This document shows, in pieces, positions 1 through 10,338 of a DNA stretch of 64,000 nucleotides. The notes beneath the pieces are model-generated. The model saw only the letters and a list, made by a program, of their open reading frames with translations. It was not told where the DNA came from and did no database searches. Position numbers and translations under genes: made by a program. The stretch's first letter is position 1, and each line of letters starts with the position of its first letter. This stretch comes from Diplodia intermedia (Eukaryota; Ascomycota; Dothideomycetes; Botryosphaeriales; Botryosphaeriaceae): positions 248,001-312,000 of the forward strand of contig JAKEKT010000011.1 of the NCBI GenBank assembly GCA_021495925.1, given 5' to 3'.

Positions 1-916
1 CTAGTGTCTGGTGAGCTGTTGTGAAGTCTGACCGCTCGTTCCAATCGCGCTCGGTCTGGGTGCTCGCGATCGAGAGGCGGTCGGTCGGGCTGGCCGGTAC
101 GCGCGTCGCGCAAGCGGGACTGGGATGATCGTGTGTTGCGGGGCACGGCCAAGGTTTATTTGTCAGGATTCCTAGCTCCGACGGAGGTATCTACGCCGCA
201 CCACTATAGGCACGCCCATCATGCCTAATTATTTAGAGAGCTGGCGCGCTCCGCCGGAACGCACGTGCTTAAGCCTAGCTGAATATTAAGAACCCACACG
301 GTCCGTCCGCTGCCTCGTGAAAGGGTCGGCGCAACGCACGAATGCAATATTTCGTATGTCGCATAAGCTTGTATTGTAGGCGTCGAACCACGTTGCCTCT
401 ATTGCATGCTTAGCCAGGGTCTAAAAATTTGGAAGCTAACGCCCGCAAGGGGCCTGCCAGAAGGAGCATCATCATCCTCTCCACCGATCCCGAACAAGGC
501 TTCTGGCTACTGGCAGCCCGATCCCTGAGCCCTTCGCTTGTTGCTACATCGTGCGCCGCCCTGATGCAAGAACGCCCATTCCATACGAACGAAAAGCCGT
601 CAGTGCCTTGATGGCCCCGTCGTGTTCCCGCTTGTTGTTACCCCAAAGGTGATGCCGTCAACGCCCAGAAAGGAAAGGAAAATCTCCGTTCCGCAGAGAA
701 ACGCCGTTGCCGTCCGTGTGTTTTTCGCCGTTGTCATTCGCAGCCCACACTGGACCGTGCCTGCCACTGCCACACCCTTTGCATTGTACACAAACTTGTT
801 TCTGTGGCGGTCGTGCGTCTGCCCGGGCAGCAGAAGTTTGTGTTGATGCCACCGCAGCTCCAGCCGCAGCCCACCACTGCACGGCCGCCGTTCGGGCTAG
901 CCCGCTTTACTAGCCC
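1..916. other. Left-edge region, no gene supported
   Basis: I see no reading frame with convincing protein character or splice structure here. The short open frames on both strands (up to about 75 codons) overlap one another and look like chance. The right part should hold the 3' untranslated region of the small minus-strand gene that ends at 917. A gene cut off by the window edge cannot be excluded. Confidence 0.4.
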
Positions 917-1279
917 TCACGCGTACGGCGCAAGGCGCTGGTGCGGGCTGGGCTGCTCCCCGAACTTCTCCCAGCCCATCTGCCAGGCTAGGTACTCGGG
1001 GTTGACGGGGTTGCCAGGACCTGCAGTGCAAACAAATGTCAATGGTGCTGTGACTCTTCTCCCGCGTCGAGACCCAAGGCGAGGCAGCTACTCACGCGGT
1101 GCGCAGGTGAGGACCTTCGGCTGGTTGATCAGCTTGGGCGCCTGCTGGACGAGTGACTTGCGGGTGGTAGTCTGGATCGCGGTACCGATGGCGCGAGGGC
1201 CTGCAGTAGTCGTCGTGGGCGATCCAATCGCACCCATGGCTGCGCGCAGGCGGAGGAAGGCGAACGTGAACCAGGACAT
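917..1279 (-). CDS. Small conserved-looking protein of unknown function, 95 aa, two exons
   Basis: I do not recognise the family. Exon 1 is 1279-1096, the intron 1095-1021 (75 nt, donor GTGAGT, acceptor CTGCAG) and exon 2 1020-917. The joined frame is open for 95 residues and ends in TGA. The N-terminus (MSWFTFAFLRLRAAMG) is hydrophobic and basic with no acidic residue, followed by a Ser/Thr/Arg-rich stretch, which would suit a mitochondrial presequence. The C-terminal exon reads NPEYLAWQMGWEKFGEQPS, with aromatic residues that look conserved. A good intron joining two frames of unlike composition is the main support. A small mitochondrial subunit is an inference from composition only. Confidence 0.55.
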
Positions 1280-1759
1280 GATTGGCGTGACGTATCAAGC
1301 AGACCGAAGGCTCGAGATGTCGAATTGGTGTTTCGTCGGTGCGACAGGCTGGCTTTGGGAGTTGTCGTCTGTAGGATTGCTCTGTTCGTGATGCTCGCTG
1401 GAAGTAGGTCGCAGGATCAAGATGCAAGTTGTCTGAACTTAAGAACCGACCGCGGTGGAGGGCACGACGCTGCCCAAATAGGAAAGCAAAGAAGCGCCTT
1501 CCGTGCAGTAACAACTGTAAACTCAGTGACGTATCCACGTGACCGGAGACTCACGCAGCAGAGGCAGGCAGCGGATTAAAAAAAAGGTGAAGGAGCAAAC
1601 CGCCCCGAGGTATCCATATTTGCCCTGCGAAGTACTATAAACTCGTATCATCGTGAAATCCAGCCACGCTCAAGTATTATAATGGACGAAGAAGGAAAAG
1701 CCAGGGGCTGCCAACGCGTATACCAGTCGTCGGCTTGCCTGTCCAGCTAGGCAGCTCCA
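1280..1759. promoter_or_regulatory. Intergenic: promoter of the 95-aa gene and 3' end of the spartin-like gene
   Basis: About 480 bases between two minus-strand genes. It should hold the 3' untranslated region of the gene ending at 1760 and the promoter of the gene starting at 1279. The stretch around 1570-1680 is relatively A-rich and includes ACTATAAAC near 1636. No reading frame here is convincing. Confidence 0.4.
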
Positions 1760-3367
1760 TCATCGCTTCTCGTTCACGTACTGGCCCTGCAGCGCCTGCC
1801 CTGCTAGAGGCTCACCCACCCCCGAGTTTCCACTTTGGGGCACGGCATTACCGAACCCAACGATGCCGCCAGGCGCAGCAGAGCCAGCGCCTGGTTGCCC
1901 TTGGCCAAGGTTGTCATTGACAGCGCCAGTCTGAATTGCGCCATAGGCCTCAGCCTTCTTCGCATCCTCGGGCGGGATGTCGCCGCCATCACCACCGCCC
2001 ACGACAACCTCGCCGCCTCCCTTGACTTTACCAACGACCATGCCCTTGGCAACCGACTTCAGCACCGCGCGACGGGAGACACCAGTCACATCGATGTAGA
2101 CGAGGCCGACATTCTTGACGCCGCCTGCTAGTTCTGCAGTGAGGTTCCCTGCATCCTGGCCATACTTGTGTCCAACCACTTGCGCGGCTGCCGCGCCGCT
2201 AGACGCAAGCAGCTTCTTGCCGCCATACTCAAGGCCGTCAGCAACGGTGGAGAAGGCAATCATGGACTTGTTGAGGAAACCTGGCTTGTAGCCCTCTCCC
2301 TTTTCTTTGCCTTTGCCTCGCCCGGAGAGCGACGCGCCGAAGTTCTGCGCGTACTTGGTGGCTTGGCCCACGGTCTTCGCGGATATAGTGGCGGCGCTAT
2401 GTGTGAGCTCGTGGATCTTCCTCACATGGTCATGTGTAGCTGGCTTAAACGTGACAGGCTTCTGGTTCGGCTTGGTCTTCTGGGTGAAGGAGCTCGCGCC
2501 TGAGGTCATGGCGTCGCTCAGGTAAGTGGAACCAGTAACGATCAAGCGCGATGCAGCAGCAGCATTCTGAACCAAAGACGAGCTCTTGTAGGCGGGGTGC
2601 CGGGCCATGCGCAAGTATTCCTCGGAGATGGGGCGTACATCGACATGTTTGCCGTCTGGACTGATTTCCACCTCGACGGGATCTTGGCGATGGTCAGCAA
2701 AGGGTGACGAATACTTCCCCGAGAGGATCTCACTCTTTGAGCCGGGCCTCAGCCTCGGGTCTTCGTCAATCGCAGCCCCATCTGCAAGCTCGCCCACGAC
2801 GCTTCCGTTCTCCTCGTCGATGAGGACAATCTGTCCGTGCTGGCCCTTACCCGTGCCCTCCACATATCCTTCGCCGGGCTTGTAGGCGGCCGGGTTGTAC
2901 GAGGGGGGAAGATCGCCCTTCTCGCCCTTCTCAGTACGCGGAGCTTGCGCGCGCTCAAGGAAGGCGGTGCATTGTGCCAGAATTGTCTCAAAGGTGTCGA
3001 CGTCCTCCTGAGTGACACCCTGCCCGAGGGGCGGGAACTCAATGCGCGTGAATGCGCCACTATCGGGGCCAAGTTCCCAGCGCGGAATCAGATAGCTGCT
3101 GGGCGGCTGGTGGTAGATCTGGGTCGTCGCGGGGAGGGGGAGGTCGAGCTCAGGCGGCAGGTTCAGATGAAGGTAGAAGTCTTCCTCTGGCGACTCGTTG
3201 GCGGTCCGCGCAGCGGGATCGGCGAAAGGGCTGGTGGTCGGCACCATCAGCAGCGAGAGCGTCTGTGGGCCCGATGGCGTAAGAGAATCCTCCTCGCCAT
3301 TCTGAATGTGGTAGGCTTTGATCCCCGGGATGGAGTAGAGTAAGCGCGGGTCGTTGTGGCTAGCCAT
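1760..3367 (-). CDS. Spartin/senescence-domain protein
   Basis: Single-exon gene encoding 535 aa from the ATG at 3367 (MASHNDPRLLYS). An in-frame ATG at 3421 would add 18 residues of poor character, so I prefer the inner start, which sits in a good GCC-ATG-G context. The N-terminal part (about 1-150) has the β-rich pattern of spartin-like proteins (LLYSIPGIKAYHI, SYLIPRWELG). The C-terminal half (about 270-460) carries the alternating Ala/Gly/Ser helical pattern of the senescence domain (ASRLIVTGSTYLSDAMTSGA, KSMIAFSTVADGLEYGGKKL). The tail is rich in Gly, Ala and Gln. Animal spartins act in lipid-droplet turnover and membrane traffic, and plant relatives respond to senescence; the fungal role is little known. 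A TATATA motif lies at about 3445, some 75 nt upstream of the start. Confidence 0.75.
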   Translation of the reverse strand: MASHNDPRLLYSIPGIKAYHIQNGEEDSLTPSGPQTLSLLMVPTTSPFADPAARTANESPEEDFYLHLNLPPELDLPLPATTQIYHQPPSSYLIPRWELGPDSGAFTRIEFPPLGQGVTQEDVDTFETILAQCTAFLERAQAPRTEKGEKGDLPPSYNPAAYKPGEGYVEGTGKGQHGQIVLIDEENGSVVGELADGAAIDEDPRLRPGSKSEILSGKYSSPFADHRQDPVEVEISPDGKHVDVRPISEEYLRMARHPAYKSSSLVQNAAAASRLIVTGSTYLSDAMTSGASSFTQKTKPNQKPVTFKPATHDHVRKIHELTHSAATISAKTVGQATKYAQNFGASLSGRGKGKEKGEGYKPGFLNKSMIAFSTVADGLEYGGKKLLASSGAAAAQVVGHKYGQDAGNLTAELAGGVKNVGLVYIDVTGVSRRAVLKSVAKGMVVGKVKGGGEVVVGGGDGGDIPPEDAKKAEAYGAIQTGAVNDNLGQGQPGAGSAAPGGIVGFGNAVPQSGNSGVGEPLAGQALQGQYVNEKR

Positions 3368-4157
3368 GGCGTCTGTGTCCGTCGGGCAACGAGCGTGGTC
3401 AAGAGTGGATGTCGACAGCACAGAAGTCGCGCGGTGCTGGGCGGGTATATATCGCAGGCGGCAAATGCTCCTGGGAAAGGGGATATCTTGGAGCGTAGTA
3501 CGTTGCGTCCAAGACTTGGAGGCGTTGACACAGCCACGCTTGATCCATACGTCACGCCGTCGCGCTTATTGTTTGGCTGGGCAGGCGCGCCCCTCACTTC
3601 TCGGGCGGTAGCTCCTGCGCCTGCCCCGAACAGGTAAAGATTCCGTCGCCCGGGCCCAGAATCGTCGCCACGTGTGGCGGTGCATGTGGCGCACCACCTC
3701 ACGCGCCCAGCAGCCGCGCTTTTCGCCGCTTCTTTCACCGCTGAGACGTCCTGAAGGTTAACTGCTGAGTGGGTCTTTCTGCTGTGTTTTTCGGCCCAGA
3801 CAACTGTCGCGCTCGACCGTCGCCGCCTCCCCGCACTTCCACGCCTCTGTCTAGCCCACCAGCCACGCCGTACAACGCTTGCGCAACGTTCGCCATCGCG
3901 TACCGCTTCTTTCAGGTATCGCCCGCTGATCAACGCCGCCACTATCGCGCGTCCCGCTCACGTAGCATGCAGCTTCGACCGTTACCGATCCTGGCTAAGG
4001 GCCAGCTACCTGTCAAGATTCCGTTCTCCCAGAGCCAACTAGCTCTCTTCCCTCAGCTCTGCCTGGCTGCCGATCTGGAGCCAGAGCAGGCCTTCCCGTT
4101 CAACACGTCTCCGACGCAAGAGCTGGTTTCCGGACAGGAGCCACACCCGCACTCGGG
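3368..4157. promoter_or_regulatory. Divergent promoter region between spartin-like gene and TRK gene
   Basis: About 790 bases between two divergent starts (3367 minus, 4158 plus). The part nearest the plus-strand gene (3800-4150) is C/T-rich, as expected for a fungal 5' leader. Open frames across it on both strands have no recognisable domain, so I treat them as noncoding. Confidence 0.5.
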
Positions 4158-6451
4158 ATGGTGGAGCCACACCCTCGAGTCCGACCCTCCCTCGTCGGTC
4201 CTGTCCGGAGGGTTGCGCGCGTCCTGCGCCGCAACCTGCCTCCATTGAACTTCATCACCCTGCACTATGCATATTTTTTTATTACCTGTCTCGTGTCTGC
4301 TGTCATCTTCTGGGGTGCATCCACGCCTGCCAGGAGTGTCAGCTTCACCGACTCGCTCTTCCTCTGTGTGAGCGCCATGACGCTGGCGGGTCTTAATACC
4401 GTCAACCTTTCCAATCTGAACACCTTCCAGCAGGTCATACTCTTCTTGCTGATCATGGCCGGCTCCGCCATCTTCGTCTCGGCGTTTGTGGTGCACGTGC
4501 GAAGAAAGGCATTCGAGGCCAAGATCCACACAGTAGCCGCAGAAGAAAAACGAGGAAGACACAGGTTTTCTTTGGGCAGACCTCGATCAGGGCGTTCCTC
4601 GCGCAGCCGTCAACGTTCTGCGGTGGTTGATCCGAAGCAGCCTGATGCAGCCGTTGTCAGAGCCACGGAGAATGACGCCGCTGTCATCGATGTACCCCAC
4701 ATCGTGGAAGAGAAACTAGACCTAGAAGACGTGACTGGGAAAGAGACGCAAAACCAGATTGCCGGTTCGAGTAAAGACGACCACATAAGCTTCAGCCCTG
4801 AAGCTCTTCGGGACCCGAGTCGTGAGCCGCGATCGCGGCGCCACAGCCACAGGCTGCTGAACATGCAAGGGGTTGGAGCGCGCTCCAACGCCAGCTTGCA
4901 TCGACGACACAGTTTTGTCGGTCAGGACTCGATCTATACATCGCGAACCCAAGCTGTTAAGGACGAGGATGATGAAGATAACGGAAAAACCTTGAAGGAG
5001 CATCCCTCGAGGATGTTTCCCCCGGCAGACTTCGCAGGCTCGATTGGACGAAACTCCCAGTTCCATCATCTAACTGAAGAAGAACGGGAGGCTCTTGGTG
5101 GTGCTGAGTACAAAGCCATCAAGGTCTTGTGCGTCATTGTGCCGCTGTACTATGTACTCTGGCAACTGCTGGCTTGCATCGGCCTCGGCGCATACGTTGC
5201 CTTGAACAGGCCTGACACCGCTCTACGGAATGGACTTAACCCTTGGTGAGTAAGAAGCAATATTTCCAGCATGTGAGCCATGCAATTGCACGTATCTGCA
5301 CCATGGTGTTGCTGGAGAAATATTCATTGTACGTTGAGCAATTGAGCGACATACTGACATCGCACAGGTGGGTTGGTGCTTTTAATGCCGTCTCCGCATT
5401 CAACAATTCGGGAATGAGTCTGCTGGACGCCAACATGACCGCATTTCAAACCGCATACTACATGCTGCTCACCATGGGCGTGCTAATTCTTGCTGGCAAT
5501 ACTTGTTACCCTATTTTCCTTCGCCTTATCGTCTGGTCCATGCAGAAGCTGTTGCCCACCACTGAGCGCTGGGATGACCTCCGTCATACGCTCCAATTTC
5601 TACTCGATCATCCGAGGCGGTGCTACACTAACCTTTTCCCGTCGCAGCACACTTGGTGGCTTTTGCTGTCTGTCATCACTCTCAACGCAATTGACTGGGC
5701 TGCGTTCGAGGTGCTCAACATTGGGAACAAAGCAATCAACGACCTGCCCACAGCAGCAGAGATCATCGATGGGTTGTTTCAAGCTCTGGCGGTGCGTTCT
5801 GGCGGCTTCTACGTGGTCCCAATCACCTCTGTTCGCATCAGCCTGCAAGTCTTGTATGTTATCATGATGTACATCTCGGTGTATCCGGTTGTCATCACGA
5901 TGCGCAATTCCAACGTTTACGAGGAACGTAGCTTGGGAATCTATGCGGACGACCCGCATTTGGATGCCTTGAACGAGATGCACGACAAAAAGCAGTCATT
6001 CTTTGGCTTCGCCAAGGAGCGATTCCTCGGGCCCAAGGGGGAAGAGCAGACCAAGTCGTACTTCCTGCACCAGCAGTTGCAGGCACAGTTGGCGCACGAT
6101 CTGTGGTGGCTTGTCTTGGCAGTCTTCGTCATCATGATCATCGAAGGAGGCCAGTTCGAGCGCGATCCGGCCAACTTTTCAGTGTTCAACGTCATCTTCG
6201 AGACGGTTAGCGGATACGGCTGCGTGGGTGTCTCGACGGGCGTGACGTACGATGCGTTCAGCTTCTCCGGTAGCTGGCACAAACTCAGCAAGCTCGTGCT
6301 GTGCGTGGTCATGCTCAGAGGCAGGCACAGAGGCCTTCCGGTCGCCATTGACAAGGCGGTGCTGCTGCCAAGCGAGGCACAGTACCAGGCTGAAGAGGAG
6401 GATGCACAGCTCCGCATGGAGAGGACTGTCAGTAGGCGCGACATTGTATGA
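4158..6451 (+). CDS. TRK-type high-affinity potassium transporter
   Basis: Exons 4158-5245 and 5368-6451, with an intron of 122 nt (GTGAGT...CACAG), give 723 aa. The protein belongs to the fungal TRK/HKT family: four membrane-pore-membrane units mediating K+ uptake at the plasma membrane. Visible signatures are the first pore loop (TLAGLNTV, about 75-82), a long hydrophilic cytoplasmic loop with Ser/Arg- and Asp/Glu-rich stretches (about 120-315), the second pore loop just after the splice junction (AFNNSGMSLLD), the third (RSGGFYVV), the fourth (GYGCVGVSTG) and the diagnostic C-terminal RGRHRGLPVAIDKAVLLP. The intron falls between membrane units, and joining the exons restores an unbroken family sequence. 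The cytoplasmic loop is shorter than in yeast Trk1. The start is the first ATG before the first membrane helix. Confidence 0.9.
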
Positions 6452-7346
6452 AAGCACTGTGTCGTCCCTTGGCTATTCTAGATGTTACCATATTGCATGT
6501 ACACAGAGAGAAGGGGGAAGGAGAGGTGGGTTGGTCGGTTAAAATGGGTGGAAATGTAGACGAAGGATGGTGAAGTTTTAGCAGAGGCAACGCCTGACTA
6601 TAGCGGCATTGTCATAGGCAAGCCAGAAGGAGTCAGCGCCTAAGCAGCGGTTCGAGTCGTGCATGACTGTGTGCATAGCCGTTGCAGCATCCCTGTGCCA
6701 ATCGTGGACCCCTGTGGACGATCCCGACATGCCATAAGATGCCGACATCAAGGCGAGCAGTTTTCTGAGTCGCCATCTCAGCAGAGAGCCCGAGCTCGTT
6801 GGCAGAGCACATGTCATGCACGCTGGTCCACGGCGACTCAGACAAATCCGATCCGTGTGGCTCTGCGCCGGACGACTCGGGCCTCAAGCAGGGCCCAAGA
6901 ACCCGTCACGTCGGCACCCACGTGGCGTGGGCCCTTAACTGCTCTCGCACGCAATGAGTTTATTTCCGATACCCTCGTAAATCCGGCTGGATGGTCTTCC
7001 CCGCCCGCCTGGCCCTGACTCCTCCGCCGACGGGCAGCGGAAAGACTGGATTGCTTCCTGGATCTGACGGCGGCTTCGAGCGCAGATCGTGCGCGGGACC
7101 AGCGCGGGAACAGCCTGCGAACGACGATGCGGTTGTGCGACGGCTCGTGAGTCATGCTGGAGTACTAGTGGTTTCCGCCCGCGGCTCCCGCTCCGCCCCT
7201 TCTCTCCGCTCTCCTTCATCCCGCTCCCTGATTACTGTTTCCGTTGAGTGACGTTCCCGTCTCATCGGTGGGTGCTCTCAAACAAGAGTAGGTTGCGACT
7301 CGACTGTCGCTATCACACCCCATCACTGCCAACAACCGCCTACACC
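6452..7346. other. Intergenic region, no gene supported
   Basis: About 900 bases holding the TRK 3' end and the promoter and leader of the next plus-strand gene. The last 150 bases are C/T-rich. Overlapping short frames on both strands show no domain or splice structure. I see no repeat or RNA gene. Confidence 0.5.
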
Positions 7347-8202
7347 ATGTCTGTCAGTTGTAAGTTTACCCCTCCCTCTTGCCACTTCGCTTCCTTCTTT
7401 TGCGGTCCTCGGCACCGCCCTCTCTCGGCCCGAAGAGTCTACACCCCATCCGCACCGAATTGTTCCCGCGACGGCCGTCAACGGCAGCCACAACCGCAAG
7501 CGGCCCAACGCATGATGACATCACACCCACTTTTCTCTCTCTCACTACTCTCCATCTTATTCTTTTTGTTGCCAATTTGGGAGAAGCGCTATTCCTTGCC
7601 CATCGCTGACTCTCCGAACCCTTAAAAAAAACATAGCCTACATCAACACCACCTTCACCGTCACCTTCTCCAGGTCGCTACCCGACGGGCCCGACGGAGA
7701 CGCGGCCAACACTACCCGAGATGCCGCCCTCGCGCTCCTACACGACCACCCCACCATCGTCACTCTTAGCCCGCTAGTCACACGGTACGAGCGCGTCGAT
7801 GACGACAGGGACAAGGACAACGACAACGACAACAACGAAGGTGGCGATGCAGCGAACAAGAACGAAGAAACTTACCTCGTCTGGGAAACTATATCTTACG
7901 TTCCGGGCACGCACCTCTGGGATAGCGAGCTGGGCATCAAAGCTGCGTTTGAAGACACGCCGGATGGAACGAAGGCGGCTGTGACGGCGCCGTTGGGCTT
8001 CAAGAGCTGTTTCGAGTGGAAGATCGTGAGGGATGAGAGTGGCGGTTGGATGGCGGAGGAGAGTGTGACGGCGACTTGTCCGTGGGGGCTGAGGTGGTTC
8101 GTCGAGGGGACGATGAGGAAGGCGCATGAGGTCATTCTGGGGCGGTTTGTGGAGAGGGTGGGGGAGAAAGTGGGGGTGGGGCGCAAAGGAGACTGGAAGT
8201 GA
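7347..8202 (+). CDS. DUF7053-like small protein, two exons
   Basis: Exon 1 is only 13 nt (7347-7359, MSVS plus one base). The intron 7360-7636 (277 nt, donor GTAAGT, acceptor CATAG) is followed by exon 2 (7637-8202), giving 192 aa. The β-strand pattern (TTFTVTFSRSLP, PTIVTLSPLVTRYE, YLVWETISYVPG, FEWKIVRDESGGW, VTATCPWGLRWFVEGTMRKA) resembles the fungal proteins annotated DUF7053, thought to have a START/SRPBCC-like fold; I know of no assigned function. An Asp/Asn-rich low-complexity run near residues 55-70 interrupts the fold. The tiny first exon and unusually long intron make the start less certain; the rest of exon 2 is well supported by its long open frame. Confidence 0.6.
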
Positions 8203-8543
8203 GTGAGGTACCGTGGTTGATGAAGGGGTGATTGTTGAGGTTGGGGTGGTCGGTTGGTTGGAACAAGGTAGGATTGGCTGGTCGGTTCAACGAGAGAGTA
8301 TTGCAGGTCAGTGCCCCTCCAGAGGAATCATCTCCGCCGCATCTGGTGCCGTTGCCCATCCAACATATCAAAGTGAAATCAAGGAATACTCACAGCATTG
8401 ATCATCTATCATCTACACTCTAGCAAATCACCATAGTAGTTGAAACTCAGGTCATCTATGGTATATTACAGACCTGGCTCTTGTATGCTTGGTATCTTTA
8501 TTAGAACACCCATACCAGAAATTCAGCCTCTGCGGCTGCTCGT
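8203..8543. other. Convergent intergenic region
   Basis: About 340 bases between the 3' ends of a plus-strand and a minus-strand gene. It should contain only their 3' untranslated regions. I see no gene or repeat. Confidence 0.45.
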
Positions 8544-8814
8544 TCATCTTCCCTGGCCATTACCACCGTTGTTTCCACCTTGCCCGTGACCATCGGCATT
8601 GTTCTGACCCTGACCGGCATTGTTGTTGCCACTGCCACTGCCCGGCAGGAAATTACGGAATGGGATGCCGCCCGGCGGATATCTGGGTGTCTCTCCTTGA
8701 CGCGGGTCCTGAAATGAGTACGTTAGTCCTGTCCTTTCTGCTTTTTTGAAGGCTTTCGGAGCCTACATATGAGGGGCCGCTCTGGTTGTTGTGGTGCCAC
8801 TGATTACCGCTCAT
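8544..8814 (-). CDS. Small Gly/Asn-rich hydrophilic protein, 70 aa, two exons
   Basis: Exon 1 is 8814-8767 (MSGNQWHHNNQSGPSY), the intron 8766-8709 (58 nt, donor GTAGGC, acceptor TTTCAG) and exon 2 8708-8544. Splicing joins SY to DPRQGETPRYPPGGIPF, followed by a tail of Gly/Asn/Gln/Ser repeats ending GGNGQGR. A perfect TATATAAATA lies 114 nt upstream of the ATG, the normal spacing for a strong fungal promoter with a short leader. Without splicing the frame soon closes in unrelated sequence. I do not recognise the family. Size, disorder and promoter type resemble stress-induced or highly expressed small fungal proteins, which is inference. The frame can be extended upstream to an ATG at 9006, but that would read through the TATA box. 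Confidence 0.6.
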
Positions 8815-8927
8815 TGTGTAGAGGTTTGCGAGGATCGGATATAGTATTGATGTGGATTGTAAGACTGTTTCCTTTCGATGATTGCTCGTTGTGTTGTGGA
8901 TTTTGGAACCGAGGAGCCCACTAGAGC

Positions 8928-8937
8928 TATTTATATA
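8928..8937 (-). promoter_or_regulatory. TATA box of the small Gly/Asn-rich gene
   Basis: TATATAAATA on the minus strand, 114 nt upstream of the ATG at 8814. The same ten bases occur upstream of another minus-strand small gene candidate at 40905-40914, at nearly the same spacing (104 nt). Confidence 0.55.
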
Positions 8938-10338
8938 CGTTCCATATGGATGATGGATATGCTCATCTGCAGCAGCGAAGTGATTCAGTGATGCGAACAG
9001 CACCATGATGGTGTAGTGATAGATTCAGATGACAGACTCTCTTCGTGCCCTACCTTTGTAGCGCCTCTGGCCGGTCCACGCGTTAACGGTAGGAACGAGA
9101 TCTATTAACAGATTTCGAAGGGCAGATGGTGCGATTTTGCTCGTTTATCCTGCAAAGATGTGCCGATGACATGAAGATGAAAGAGGATGCTACCTCTGCT
9201 GACAATGCAGAAGACGACACCATCTGCAGGCGGAACTCAAGTCAACCTAAGTCAATTGTTCCAAGTGTTGATCTTCTCAAAATCGCGGACTCACGCGTAA
9301 TGAAGGCACTAGTGCCGAAGGGCAAGTAGCAGCCCATATTCACACGCCAGCCGACATATCGCGCTTAATGACTAGGAGTTCAAGTTTTTTATCATTTGGT
9401 CATGATGTAGTAAACAAGCAGATTCTGCGCACTCCACAGGGATTGAACCAGGACTTCACATGGGCAGTTCCAGTCGTGCTATATTTGACGATTTTATTGC
9501 CTGGAAGGAATTCGTGGGACGTTTACCTTGACAAGTATGAATACTGAGCAGTCCCAAATGTATGCTCAACGCCATTTCCCGTCGCTCTGGTCTCCAAGTG
9601 TAAGGAACATAGAGACCACATGCGGCTAGCTACAGTGCGCGCTCGGTTTCTGGCTTCTTGGCTACAACACTACACTCCCTGGACGACGATTCATTGTATA
9701 TAAGCTCCATGATGAGTCCTTACCCCATCATGAGTTATTTCTGCTGGATTTCATCGTTTGAACCAGCTATGATCTTCATACCTATCGGATTGCTGGAGCA
9801 ATCACTACCAAAAGCCATTATCAGTGTTCCCATTCGAGGAATCTCGCTCAGCGCGGACGAAGTATCTGCCTAACGTCAGCCTGCACCGCCCACACAAGAA
9901 AGCTGCATGTAGGTCGAGACACAGAACTGTCGGTGCAATGTCAGAGGAAAGCCTGCTATTCCCTCGAGTGAGTCAAAGTTTTCGTTGTAACAAGTTTTGT
10001 TGGAAGATGAAGCATCACATGCATAGGCGCGTTGCGCATCAGATAAGCCGTCTCCTCTCCGTCATTGCCATCCATGAAAAAGCGATAGCTCGTCATCAAC
10101 GCTATTGTGTGTCGAATCCCTATGAAAGAATCCAAGCCAGGAAAGTATACACGTAATAGCGAGGGAGCAGAGGTCCGTGTCGTTCGATATCGGATGCCGA
10201 AACGGGAATAAATGAAAAAAGAAAAGCAAAAAAGGTATATCACCTCCTCGTTTAAGCAGTTAATCCCATTCTCCCTAAGCGCTCCCTCGTTCTAACCTGC
10301 AGCTTGTCCGTTCGTCCCACGCATCAACGCGCATCAAC
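8938..10338. other. Intergenic region, no gene supported
   Basis: About 1.4 kb, richer in A/T than the neighbouring coding DNA. It holds the upstream region of the gene at 8814 and the 3' side of the ubiquilin gene. A TATATAAG at about 9696 precedes a 54-codon plus-strand frame (9712-9873), but the ATG is too close to the motif to be persuasive. A tRNA-like T-arm near 9450 does not fold. Confidence 0.45.

Noticed and set aside
9425..9500. tRNA-like T-arm on the minus strand (GGTTCAATCCC)
   Set aside because: The flanking bases do not pair into a 5-bp T stem, and no matching anticodon or acceptor stem is found.
9712..9873. 54-codon plus-strand frame after TATATAAG at about 9696
   Set aside because: The ATG lies only a few bases after the TATA motif, too close for a normal transcription start; no homology recognised.
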